Part shown: positions 45,249-53,205 of the stretch, in pieces | Layout: every line of letters begins with the position of its first letter | Position numbering within the stretch: position 1 is the first letter of the stretch | Assembly (NCBI RefSeq): GCF_002920575.1 | Contig: NZ_PQSQ01000004.1 | Span: 62,001 to 126,000 of the forward strand | DNA from: Streptomyces sp. Ru73 | Lineage (GTDB): Bacteria; Actinomycetota; Actinomycetes; Streptomycetales; Streptomycetaceae | Length of the DNA stretch: 64,000 bases | Reading direction: 5' to 3' | Position numbers and translations under genes: made by a program | Notes under the pieces: generated by a model | The model's database searches: none | What the model saw: the letters and a program-made list of their open reading frames with translations, nothing else | What the model was told of the DNA's origin: nothing

Positions 45249-46316
45249 GTGAAGGCACTCGTCCTGGCCGGAGGTGAAGGGACTCGGCTCCGGCCGATCA
45301 CCCACACCTCTGCCAAGCAGATGGTCCCGGTGGCGAACAAGCCCGTCCTCTTCTACGGGCTCGAAGCCATCGCGGACGCCGGCATCGAAGAGGTCGGCAT
45401 CATCGTCGGCGACACCGCCCAGGAGATCCAGGAAGCGGTGGGCGACGGCTCGAAGATGGGGCTGCGCGTCACCTACATCCCACAGGAGCAGCCACTGGGG
45501 CTCGCCCATGCGGTGCTGATCGCCCGGGGCTTCCTCGGCGACGACGACTTCGTGATGTTCCTCGGTGACAACTTCATCCTCGGAGGCATCACCGGCATCG
45601 TGGACGCGTTCCGCAGGGAACGCCCCGACGCGCAGATCCTCCTGACCCAGGTCTCCGACCCCCGGGCTTTCGGCGTGGCCGAACTCGACGCGTCGGGACG
45701 GGTGACCGGGCTCGAGGAGAAGCCGACCCATCCCAAGAGCGACCTCGCTCTGGTCGGCGTCTATCTCTTCACCCCCGCGGTCCACGAGGCGGTCCGGGCG
45801 ATCACACCGTCATGGCGCGGCGAGCTCGAGATCACCCATGCCATCGAGTGGCTGATCCACCGGGGCAAGGACGTACGTTCCACGGAGATCTCCGGCTACT
45901 GGAAGGACACCGGAGGGGTCGAGGACATGCTGGAGGCCAACCGGACGGTGCTGGAGACCCTGGTCACCCGGATCGACGGCGACCTGGACGACGCCAGCGA
46001 GATCACCGGGCGGGTGGAGGTCGCCGAAGGCGCAGTGATCCGCGGATCCCGCATTGTCGGGCCCGCGGTCATCGGAGTCGGTACCTCGATCATCAACTCG
46101 TACGTCGGCCCCTTCACCTCGATCTCCGACCACTGCCGTGTGGAGGACAGCGAGATCGAGTTCTCGATCGTCCTCGGCGACTCCTCCATCACCGGTGTCC
46201 GCCGGCTGGAGTCCTCGCTCGTAGGGCGGAACGTTCAGGTCACCCCCGCGCCCCGGACCCGGGCGGCGCACCGTCTCATCCTCGGCGACAACAGCAAGGT
46301 GCAGATCTCCTCATGA
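45249..46316 (+). CDS. rmlA: Glucose-1-phosphate thymidylyltransferase (long StrD type)
   Basis: The 355-residue nucleotidyltransferase has the signature LAGGEGTRLRPIT and MFLGDNFILGGITG. The C-terminal third contains left-handed beta-helix-like hexapeptides (for example EGAVIRGSRIVGPAVIGVG), as in long StrD-type enzymes. It forms dTDP-glucose. GTG 45249 follows GGAGTGA-type sequence, and the stop overlaps the rmlB start. Confidence 0.96.
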   Translation: MKALVLAGGEGTRLRPITHTSAKQMVPVANKPVLFYGLEAIADAGIEEVGIIVGDTAQEIQEAVGDGSKMGLRVTYIPQEQPLGLAHAVLIARGFLGDDDFVMFLGDNFILGGITGIVDAFRRERPDAQILLTQVSDPRAFGVAELDASGRVTGLEEKPTHPKSDLALVGVYLFTPAVHEAVRAITPSWRGELEITHAIEWLIHRGKDVRSTEISGYWKDTGGVEDMLEANRTVLETLVTRIDGDLDDASEITGRVEVAEGAVIRGSRIVGPAVIGVGTSIINSYVGPFTSISDHCRVEDSEIEFSIVLGDSSITGVRRLESSLVGRNVQVTPAPRTRAAHRLILGDNSKVQISS

Positions 46317-47299
46317 CGAACAGGATCCTGGTAACCGGCGGAGCCGGATTCATCGGCTCGCACTACGTCCGCACGCTGCTCGGCACCGACGGCCCCGGCG
46401 ACGTCGGAGTCACCGTTCTCGACAAGCTCACGTACGCGGGCAACCCGGCCAATCTCGACGCGGTGCGCGACCACCCCGGGTTCGCCTTCGAGCAGGGTGA
46501 TGTCTGCGATGCCGCACTCGTGGACCGGCTGGTAGAGGAGCACGACCAGATCGTCCACTTCGCGGCCGAGACCCATGTGGACCGTTCGATCACCGGCGCC
46601 GACCCCTTCGTACGGACGAACGTCGTGGGGACGCAGGTACTCCTCGACGCGGCTTCGCGGCACGGGATCGGCACCTTCGTTCACATCTCCACGGACGAGG
46701 TGTACGGCTCCGTCGACCACCCCTGCCTCGAAACGGAACCGCTGCACCCGACGTCCCCGTACTCGGCCTCCAAGGCCGCCGGCGACCTTCTCGCTCTCGC
46801 CTACCACCGCACCCACGGTCTGGACACGCGGATCCTGCGCTGCACCAACAACTTCGGGCACCACCAGTTCCCGGAGAAGGTCATACCGCTCTTCATCACC
46901 CACCTCCTCCAGGGCCGCAAAGTGCCGTTGTACGGCGACGGCCTCAACGTCCGGGAGTGGCTGCACATCGACGACCACGTACGAGGCATCGAACTCGTAC
47001 GGGCCCAGGGCAGACCCGGCGAGATCTACAACATCGGCGGCGGCACGGAGCTGTCCAACCGGGAGCTGACCCAGCGGCTGCTCACCGCGTGCGGTGCGGG
47101 CTGGGAGATGGTCGATCACGTCCCCGATCGCAAGGGGCATGACAGGCGCTACTCCGTCGACTTCACCAAGATCCACACAGAGCTCGGATACCGGCCGCGT
47201 CGGGACTTCGACACGGCGCTGGCCGAGACCGTCGACTGGTACCGCGAGAACCGAGCCTGGTGGGAGCCGCTGCGCGCCCACGTCCCTGCCGCCGCCTGA
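46313..47299 (+). CDS. rmlB: dTDP-glucose 4,6-dehydratase
   Basis: The 328-residue extended SDR has VTGGAGFIGSHYVR, FAAETHVDRSI, HISTDEVYGS and the catalytic YSASKA. It is full length. It converts dTDP-glucose to dTDP-4-keto-6-deoxyglucose, the branch point to the 2,3-dehydratase product. It overlaps rmlA by four bases and ends the sugar operon. Confidence 0.97.
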   Translation: MTNRILVTGGAGFIGSHYVRTLLGTDGPGDVGVTVLDKLTYAGNPANLDAVRDHPGFAFEQGDVCDAALVDRLVEEHDQIVHFAAETHVDRSITGADPFVRTNVVGTQVLLDAASRHGIGTFVHISTDEVYGSVDHPCLETEPLHPTSPYSASKAAGDLLALAYHRTHGLDTRILRCTNNFGHHQFPEKVIPLFITHLLQGRKVPLYGDGLNVREWLHIDDHVRGIELVRAQGRPGEIYNIGGGTELSNRELTQRLLTACGAGWEMVDHVPDRKGHDRRYSVDFTKIHTELGYRPRRDFDTALAETVDWYRENRAWWEPLRAHVPAAA

Positions 47300-47334
47300 C
47301 CCTGCCCCACCGGGGCCCTACCGAGGAGGCGGCC

Positions 47335-48843
47335 GTGGCAAGCCCGAGCCGACCGCACGACCGCAGCAATGACGCCCCGCTGCGTCCACGGACCGGAGAG
47401 ACGCGGCCCCATGAGGGGATGCATCCGCCGCCCGCGGAATTGGGTGGCGCCCTGGGGCCGGGAGCCCGACGTGGGTTCCTCACCCTGCTTGGCGTCGACC
47501 TCTGGGAGCGGTTCAGCTTCTACGGGATGAGCGCGATCCTGGTCCTCTACCTCACCGCGCCGCCTGCCAATGGCGGCATGGGCATGGCACCCCGGACAGC
47601 CACCGCGCTGTTCGCCACGTACATGTCGCTGACCTTCATGGCCGGACTGCCCGGCGGCTGGCTGGCCGACCGGGTGCTCGGTGCGCGTCGGGCCGTGCTC
47701 CTGGGCGGCGCCCTCATCGCGGTGGGGCACGCCGTCCTCTCTGTTGGCTCCGCACCCACGCTCTACGCCGGGCTGGGGCTCATCATCGTGGGCACGGGCC
47801 TCGTCAAGCCTTCCCTTGCCGCCATGGTGGCTGCCGTCAGCGGCGGGGAGAAGCGCGAGGAGGCGTTCGGCCGCTTCTACATGTGCATCCAGGTGTCCGC
47901 GCTGCTCGCCCCCGTCGTCACCGGCCTGCTCGCCGAGAGGGTCGCCTGGCACCTCGGCTTCGCCGCCGCGGCGTTCGGCATGGCAGCAGGTCTGGCACAG
48001 TTCGGTGTCGGCCTCCGTGCCTTCGAAGAGGTCGGCCGCGCCCCGGCGCGCCCGCTTCCGCGGGAAGCGGTCCGGACCGCGGTCGAGCGGGCAGCCATGG
48101 TCCTGGCGGCCGTCGCCGTCACGGTCACCGCGGTCGCCCTCGGTGTGCTGCCTCTGCCCGCGGTGCTGGCACTGCTGGGCCTGACCACCCTCGCCATGCC
48201 CTTCCTCTACCTGCGTACCCTCCGCCGCCGGATGCCTGTCGACAGCAAGCCGCTCGCGGCGTTCACGGCCGTGATGGGGGCCTCCGCCGCCTTCTGGATG
48301 ATCTTCGCCCAGAGCGGTTCGGCGCTCGCTCTCTTCGCTGAGCGCCATACCGACCGCACCCTCCTCGGCTTTGACATACCGGCGAGCTGGCTCCAGTCGG
48401 TGCACCCCCTGTTCGTCCTGTTGCTGGCCCCGCTGGTGACGAAGTCGCGCGCCACCGTCCTCACAAAGGTCGCGGGCGCGTTGGGCGTGGCGGGCCTGAG
48501 CTTCGTCGTCATGGCCGTGGCCGCCCTGCGGGCCCAGGCCGGTCCGGTCTCCACGGCATGGCTGGTCGTGGTCTACCTGCTGTACTCCTTCGGCGAGATC
48601 GTCCTCGCTCCGGCCGGTCTCGCCCTCGCCGCCGCAGTCGCCCCGACGGGTTTCACCAGCCGGTTCCTCGGCCTCAACGGCATGTTCGCCGCAGTCGGCG
48701 TGGTGCTGGGCGGCCAGCTGTACCGGCTGACCGCGGTGCTCCCGCTGCCCGCCTACTTCCTGCTGCTGGGCACCGCCGTACTCGCGGTCGGCACCACCGT
48801 GGCCGCCACGGCCCGCCGTCTGCGCTCCCACCTGCCGATCTGA
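47335..48843 (+). CDS. POT/PTR-family transporter
   Basis: The 502-residue membrane protein belongs to the proton-dependent oligopeptide transporter group. The family signature LWERFSFYGMSAILVLYL lies near residue 58. GLVKPSLAAMV and a region similar to FYMCIQVSALLAPVVTGLL follow. About twelve further hydrophobic helices are present. Most POTs import peptides or nitrate; here it lies 35 bp after rmlB behind a GAGGAGG site, so it may be read with the cluster and could act in product export or precursor import. The N-terminal 45 residues are hydrophilic and poorly conserved. Confidence 0.9.
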   Translation: MASPSRPHDRSNDAPLRPRTGETRPHEGMHPPPAELGGALGPGARRGFLTLLGVDLWERFSFYGMSAILVLYLTAPPANGGMGMAPRTATALFATYMSLTFMAGLPGGWLADRVLGARRAVLLGGALIAVGHAVLSVGSAPTLYAGLGLIIVGTGLVKPSLAAMVAAVSGGEKREEAFGRFYMCIQVSALLAPVVTGLLAERVAWHLGFAAAAFGMAAGLAQFGVGLRAFEEVGRAPARPLPREAVRTAVERAAMVLAAVAVTVTAVALGVLPLPAVLALLGLTTLAMPFLYLRTLRRRMPVDSKPLAAFTAVMGASAAFWMIFAQSGSALALFAERHTDRTLLGFDIPASWLQSVHPLFVLLLAPLVTKSRATVLTKVAGALGVAGLSFVVMAVAALRAQAGPVSTAWLVVVYLLYSFGEIVLAPAGLALAAAVAPTGFTSRFLGLNGMFAAVGVVLGGQLYRLTAVLPLPAYFLLLGTAVLAVGTTVAATARRLRSHLPI

Positions 48844-49155
48844 TGGCCCGCCGCCTCACGCGGCGAGGGCAAGTCGTCCAGGAAGTGGAACAGGCGGTCG
48901 GCTTCGACCACACCGAGGCGCGCGGCTACCGGGCCGGCCGACTGCGGCCATCCCCAGGATGCAGCGGCTTCTCATCGTGAGCACACGGCGCAGACAACAA
49001 GTCCCGGACTCCGCGCTCCACTTGGTCCGGCCCGATGGGCGACGAAGCCATCAGGCCCCGAGCCCGGCACCACTGCCGCGCACGCCTCGAACCCATGTAA
49101 TGACCGTGCGTGCCAGGCTGCGAGTCCGACGGCCGTAACGGCCGCGTCCGATTCG
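48844..49155. other. Gene-poor stretch between the cluster and the TetR gene
   Basis: A 45-codon frame (MARRLTRRGQVVQEV...) starts at 48843 overlapping the transporter stop, but it matches no family I recognise and I do not call it. The rest of the stretch has no convincing frame, repeat or RNA gene. This is the probable right edge of the biosynthetic cluster. Confidence 0.5.
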
Positions 49156-49740
49156 TTACGCGCGCACCGCCTGCGACAGGGCGTCGACGGTCACGCCCAC
49201 GATGGCCAGGAGCTGCGCCCGGCTCGCCCCGGCCCTGCTCATGACGGCGAGCGACTGGTTCACGGCCGCCGCGTGCAGTGCGAAGGTCTCTGCGTCCTGG
49301 TCGGTCAGCCGGCCGGCCTTCAGCGCGGCGCGCAGGCGCCGGCGCTGGAAGCCGAGCGCCTGCTCGGTGTGCGCCGCGACGCTCGGACTCAGCGCTGGGA
49401 TCGCCATGGCCGACTGGGCGATCAGGCATCCGTCAGGTACTTCGGGATCGGCGATGCGCTCGAGGGTGACGTCGAAGAACGCACGAACGGCGGCCACGGG
49501 GTCCGAGGCCGCACACGACAGGGCGGCGTCGTACTTCTCGCCATAGCGCGCGGCGTAGCGATCCAGGCAGCGCAGGAAGAGTGTGTCCTTGTCGCCGAGG
49601 GAGGAGTAGATGGAACTGCGGTTCAGGCCGGTTGCCCGGGACAAATCACCCAATGAGGTGTCGGCGTAGCCGTCGCGCCAGAACTGGATCATCGCGGCGT
49701 CGAGCGCCGCGTCCATGTCGAACTGCTTCTTGCCTGCCAC
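49156..49740 (-). CDS. TetR-family transcriptional regulator
   Basis: The 194-residue repressor has a helix-turn-helix in residues about 7-53: AALDAAMIQFWRDGYADTSLGDLSRATGLNRSSIYSSLGDKDTLF. A helical ligand-binding domain follows. The start is GTG 49740 (VAGKKQFDMD), with AAGGAAG upstream on the minus strand; longer frames upstream run through the operator. It is divergent from the epoxide-hydrolase-like gene, and the palindrome at 49795-49818 between them is its likely operator. It probably represses that hydrolase and itself. Confidence 0.95.
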   Translation of the reverse strand: MAGKKQFDMDAALDAAMIQFWRDGYADTSLGDLSRATGLNRSSIYSSLGDKDTLFLRCLDRYAARYGEKYDAALSCAASDPVAAVRAFFDVTLERIADPEVPDGCLIAQSAMAIPALSPSVAAHTEQALGFQRRRLRAALKAGRLTDQDAETFALHAAAVNQSLAVMSRAGASRAQLLAIVGVTVDALSQAVRA

Positions 49741-49794
49741 GCGGGCACTTCCTTGCCGGTGCTCGATGGTTCGTACGGTGTTGCGCACCATTCT

Positions 49795-49818
49795 ATCTTG
49801 AACTGACCGGTTCAAGAT
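49795..49818. promoter_or_regulatory. Palindromic operator between TetR and hydrolase genes
   Basis: ATCTTGAAC (49795-49803) and GTTCAAGAT (49810-49818) form a perfect 9-bp inverted repeat with a 6-bp spacer. Its position between divergent starts and its size fit TetR binding. Confidence 0.8.
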
Positions 49819-49966
49819 GTGTTAGCTTTCCAGTGTGGCGGTCATGGCGAGGCATGCGGCGCACTTCGCGCACCACGCGGTCCGCAAGAAACACACCACG
49901 TGGTCCCAGCCACCGCCGTCAGCTGCACCGTCCCCACCGCACACCTCACACCGACGGAGGATCCCC

Positions 49967-50905
49967 GTGACCGGCCCGGCAACCAGTACTCCGCATGTCT
50001 CCGAAAGCAACCCCGTCCGCGACCTGCCCCTGCAGCATCTGCCCGGATTCACTCACCGCTGGGTCGACGCGGACGGCGTCCGCCTTCATGCCGTCGAAGG
50101 CGGACGGCCGAGCGGCCCGGCCGTCGTCCTGCTCGCCGGCTTCCCGCAAACCTGGTGGGCCTGGCGAAAGGTGATGCCCGGCCTCACCCACCGGTTCCGC
50201 GTCATCGCGATCGACCTGCCGGGTCAGGGCCACTCCGAGCGTCCGGAGCGCAGCTACGACACGCACACGGTCGCCGCACACGTCCACACCGCCGTGCAGG
50301 CTCTCGGAGTGTCGACCTACTCCCTGGTCGCCCACGACATCGGTGCCTGGGTCGCCTTCTCCCTCGCCCTCAATTTCGAGAGCCACCTGCACGGGGTCGC
50401 ACTGCTCGACGCCGGAATTCCCGGTATCACTCTCCCGGAGGCGATTCCCACCGACCCTGAACGGGCGTGGAAAACCTGGCACTTCGCGTTCCACACCGTG
50501 CCCGACCTGCCCGAGACGCTGCTTGCCGGCCGCGAACGCGAGTACGTCGGCTGGTTCCTGAAGGTGAAGGCCCTGGCTCCCGACACGTTCGACGACGCCG
50601 AGCTCGACCACTACGCGGCGGCCGTCGCCGCCGACGGCGGCCTGCGCGCTTCCCTCGCGTACTACCGAGACGCCGCGGAGTCGGCGCGCAAGAACCGGGA
50701 GGCGCTCAAGCGGCGGCACCTGACCGTGCCCGTCCTCGGAATCTCCAGCAGCCACGGCTCCGTTCCGGACATGGCAGCCTCCCTCAGCCCGTGGGCCGAC
50801 AACACCGCCCGAGTCGTCGTGCCCGACGCCGGACACTTCATCCCCGACGAGCAGCCCGAAGCCGTCGCTGCCGCGATAGCGGACTTCATCTCCGCCGACG
50901 ACTGA
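49967..50905 (+). CDS. Alpha/beta hydrolase, epoxide hydrolase-like
   Basis: The 312-residue hydrolase has the nucleophile elbow VAHDIGAWVA with Asp124, as in epoxide hydrolases and haloalkane dehalogenases rather than esterases. A late GHFIPDEQPE supplies His. The oxyanion segment normally HGFP reads AGFPQTWWAW. GTG 49967 follows a perfect CGGAGG site; an earlier ATG at 49835 would add a leader of low complexity and is rejected. Likely substrates are small epoxides or esters; control by the divergent TetR is inferred. Confidence 0.9.
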   Translation: MTGPATSTPHVSESNPVRDLPLQHLPGFTHRWVDADGVRLHAVEGGRPSGPAVVLLAGFPQTWWAWRKVMPGLTHRFRVIAIDLPGQGHSERPERSYDTHTVAAHVHTAVQALGVSTYSLVAHDIGAWVAFSLALNFESHLHGVALLDAGIPGITLPEAIPTDPERAWKTWHFAFHTVPDLPETLLAGREREYVGWFLKVKALAPDTFDDAELDHYAAAVAADGGLRASLAYYRDAAESARKNREALKRRHLTVPVLGISSSHGSVPDMAASLSPWADNTARVVVPDAGHFIPDEQPEAVAAAIADFISADD

Positions 50906-50996
50906 CACCCGCGTAATGCCAAGCTGGATTCGCGGGGCAGCATCATTGTTCTGAGCGATGATCTCAACGGGCCAACGGCCCCTGGGTACAGGTCGA

Positions 50997-51017
50997 CGAC
51001 ACCGCCGAGGGGTGTCG
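50997..51017. terminator. Possible hairpin terminator
   Basis: A 7-bp perfect stem (50997-51003 with 51011-51017) lies between the hydrolase stop and the convergent remnant at 51069. It is short, with no U-tract. Confidence 0.35.
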
Positions 51018-51068
51018 CTCCGCGAAGCGCACGCCGCAGTCCCCTCGCGTGAGCCGGCCGCACGCGTG

Positions 51069-51760
51069 TCAGTTGCTCGGCACGGAATCCGCCGACGGCT
51101 GCGTTTCCTGCGTGGCGGCCCAGGAGGCGAGCAGGCGGAGGCCTTCTTCGGAAGGGGAGGCGGGTTCGGCGGTGTAGACGGTGAGGGTGAGGCCGGGGTC
51201 GGCGGCCATCTCCAGGCCCTCGTAGGCAACGGTGAGCTCACCCACGGCGGAGTGGTGGAAACGCTTCGTCCCGGCGCCGTGAAGGCGGACGTTGTGGGCG
51301 CCCCAGCGGGTACGGAATTCCTCACTGCGGGTGGACAGCTCGCCGATGAGGTCGTGCAGGTCTTTGTCGTGCGGGTTGCGGCCGGCTTCGGTGCGCAGAT
51401 GGTGTCGGCGGCGGAGTCCCAGTCGGGGGAGAATCGCCGGGAGACCGGGGCGGGAAAGTGGAAGCGGGCGAAGTTCGGCGGCCGGCAGCTGCTGTGGTAG
51501 ACGTCGCGGTAGAAGCCGCGGGCCAGCCGATTCGCGGCGAGCAGGACCATGCGGCCGTTGCGGACGAAGGCCGGTGCTTCGGTGATCGCGTCCAGGGTCC
51601 ATCGCAGGCTGCGGTGTGGTGTCCGCTGTCCCTTGGTGCGTCGGCGCCGGGGCCTGGTGAGGGCCTCAGTGCCGTCGGCGGTCTGGGCCGGATGGAGGAG
51701 GTGGGCGCGTTCGGCGTCGTCGAGCTGGAGGGCGCGGGCGACGGCTTCGATACCCGCCCC
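51069..51760 (-). pseudogene. Truncated, frameshifted MmyB-type (XRE family) regulator
   Basis: Two minus-strand frames together give the C-terminal MmyB-like ligand-binding domain of an XRE regulator. One frame (about 51760-51405) reads EAVARALQLDDAERAHLLHPA and continues to DSAADT. The other (about 51400-51069) reads HLRTEAGRNPHDKDLHDLIGELSTRSEEF and beyond. The junction at about 51400-51406 fits loss of one base. The N-terminal helix-turn-helix is absent, so the gene is also 5'-truncated. It would not encode a DNA-binding protein even if the frameshift were a sequencing error. Confidence 0.75.
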
Positions 51761-51846
51761 CCGCACCACTCTGCCGCCGCAGTCTCCGCAGCCTCCGCCA
51801 GGACCGTCAGGGCAGGCTTCGCCACAGCCCGCTGGCACTGCGTGGG

Positions 51847-52743
51847 CTACGCGGCGCGGAAACGCCCTGGTGCCACCTCCGCGACCCGTCCTTCGCGCAG
51901 CAGCCGGTCCAGGTGACGTACCGCCGTTCTCCGCTCCACCGGGCGTACCTGTGCTCCTTCGACGTGCGGACGGTAGACCAGGCGGTGATCGACGATCTCC
52001 TCGACGGTTCGGGGTTCGCTGAGGAGGGCCAGGAGGGTTGCCTCCCGCTCCTTCACCACGCCGGCGAAGGCGTCGAGCCGGCGCCGGAACTCGGCCGCGC
52101 CCTCGATCACGCCCTTCTGGTGGGAGGTGCCGTACCAGCGCGCGTCGATCTCCCGGCACCGGCGCATCGACGCCTCGAAGTCCACGAGGCTGCTGCCCAC
52201 GTCGCCGTAGTACGGCCCGAACGACGTCAGGTCGATGTCCGCGATGAAGAGGAAGCCGTCGGGCTCGATCAGGAAGCCGCTGTGGCCTGCGGTGTGGCCG
52301 GGGAGGTGCACGACGGTGACGGTGCGTCCGCCCAGGTCGAAGACGGTGCCGTCGGCGAACCCCGTGGCGTCCGGACGGCCGTGCACGTGGAAGTGGTCCC
52401 GCAGCCCCCTGTCGGCCTCGTCGACCGCCTCGGGTGCGAGACCGAATCCGGCGACCAGGGCCTCGCGGGAGCGCAGCGCGTCGAGATCCCCGTGGTGGAC
52501 GTGGACCGGCACCGTGTAGCTGCCGAGACCTGCGATGTGGTCCTCGTGGGCATGGCTGACGAGGACCACGTCCGCGGGCGGCGCGTCCTCGACGAGTGAC
52601 AGCGAGGGGTCGACGACCAGTGATGCGGTGGTGCCGCGTACGAGCAGTGAATTGCTGTACGGGTAGGCGCCCCGCTTCGGGCCGACGAGCACGTTGACCT
52701 CACCGAATTCCACTGCCGTGTATCCGGTTGAGCGCGTTTCCAT
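51847..52743 (-). CDS. MBL-fold metallo-hydrolase
   Basis: The 298-residue hydrolase has the metal motif SHAHEDHIAG (HxHxDH), a second His in HLPGHTAGHSG and an Asp in FIADIDLTSFGP. This is the two-zinc metallo-beta-lactamase fold with a C-terminal winged-helix-like tail (RPVERRTAVRHLDRLLREGRV). The start is ATG 52743 with AAGGAGG upstream on the minus strand. The substrate cannot be predicted; glyoxalase II-like or lactonase-like activity is typical. It is the last gene before the remnant regulator. Confidence 0.93.
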   Translation of the reverse strand: METRSTGYTAVEFGEVNVLVGPKRGAYPYSNSLLVRGTTASLVVDPSLSLVEDAPPADVVLVSHAHEDHIAGLGSYTVPVHVHHGDLDALRSREALVAGFGLAPEAVDEADRGLRDHFHVHGRPDATGFADGTVFDLGGRTVTVVHLPGHTAGHSGFLIEPDGFLFIADIDLTSFGPYYGDVGSSLVDFEASMRRCREIDARWYGTSHQKGVIEGAAEFRRRLDAFAGVVKEREATLLALLSEPRTVEEIVDHRLVYRPHVEGAQVRPVERRTAVRHLDRLLREGRVAEVAPGRFRAA

Positions 52744-53205
52744 GGTGGCGACCTCCTTCTGTTCGCTTCCGTCGGTCGTCCGACATCCGATCGAACGCCC
52801 ACACCACACGCAACACCGGAGAGTTGAAGACGAGTGCGGGAGCGAACCGCGGCCGTCGCTCCACCGATCCGACCTGGGAGCCCAGTGTCGGAACGGGCAT
52901 CATCCGCCGGTTCACCACTGTTGTCGGGCGGAACGCGCGGCAGTGGGACCTGTTGGCCGTTATCAGCGGAACCTGTTGGCCGTCATCGCGATGAAGGAAG
53001 GCTTCCGCCTTCGCGCCAGGATCATCGGCGCCGTCCCGGAACGAGTGCGCCAGGGCGCCCTGGTACGGCCGGCCACCTGCGACGGGTTGCGTTCCCAGGA
53101 GGTCGCCTTTCAGCTCTGCGACGCACCGTACTCCCGGTGGGGCTGTTGGTCCGCGAGCACCGGCAGGTCCGGTGCCGACCACGGTGGGTGCGTACGCCTG
53201 GCGTG
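52744..53205. other. 462-bp stretch without a recognisable gene
   Basis: Open frames cross this stretch on both strands, but none shows a family pattern, good start or codon logic. It contains a direct repeat of ACCTGTTGGCCGT (52948-52960 and 52971-52983, 23 bp apart). It may hold remnants of a lost gene or the promoter region of the MBL gene. Confidence 0.55.

Noticed and set aside
48843..48980. 45-codon frame after the POT transporter
   Set aside because: The start overlaps the previous stop, but there is no family similarity and composition is typical of non-coding GC-rich DNA.
49946..52159. 737-codon minus-strand open frame
   Set aside because: It is antisense to the epoxide hydrolase-like gene and crosses the MBL gene. 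Only its middle part has meaning, as one frame of the broken MmyB-type regulator.
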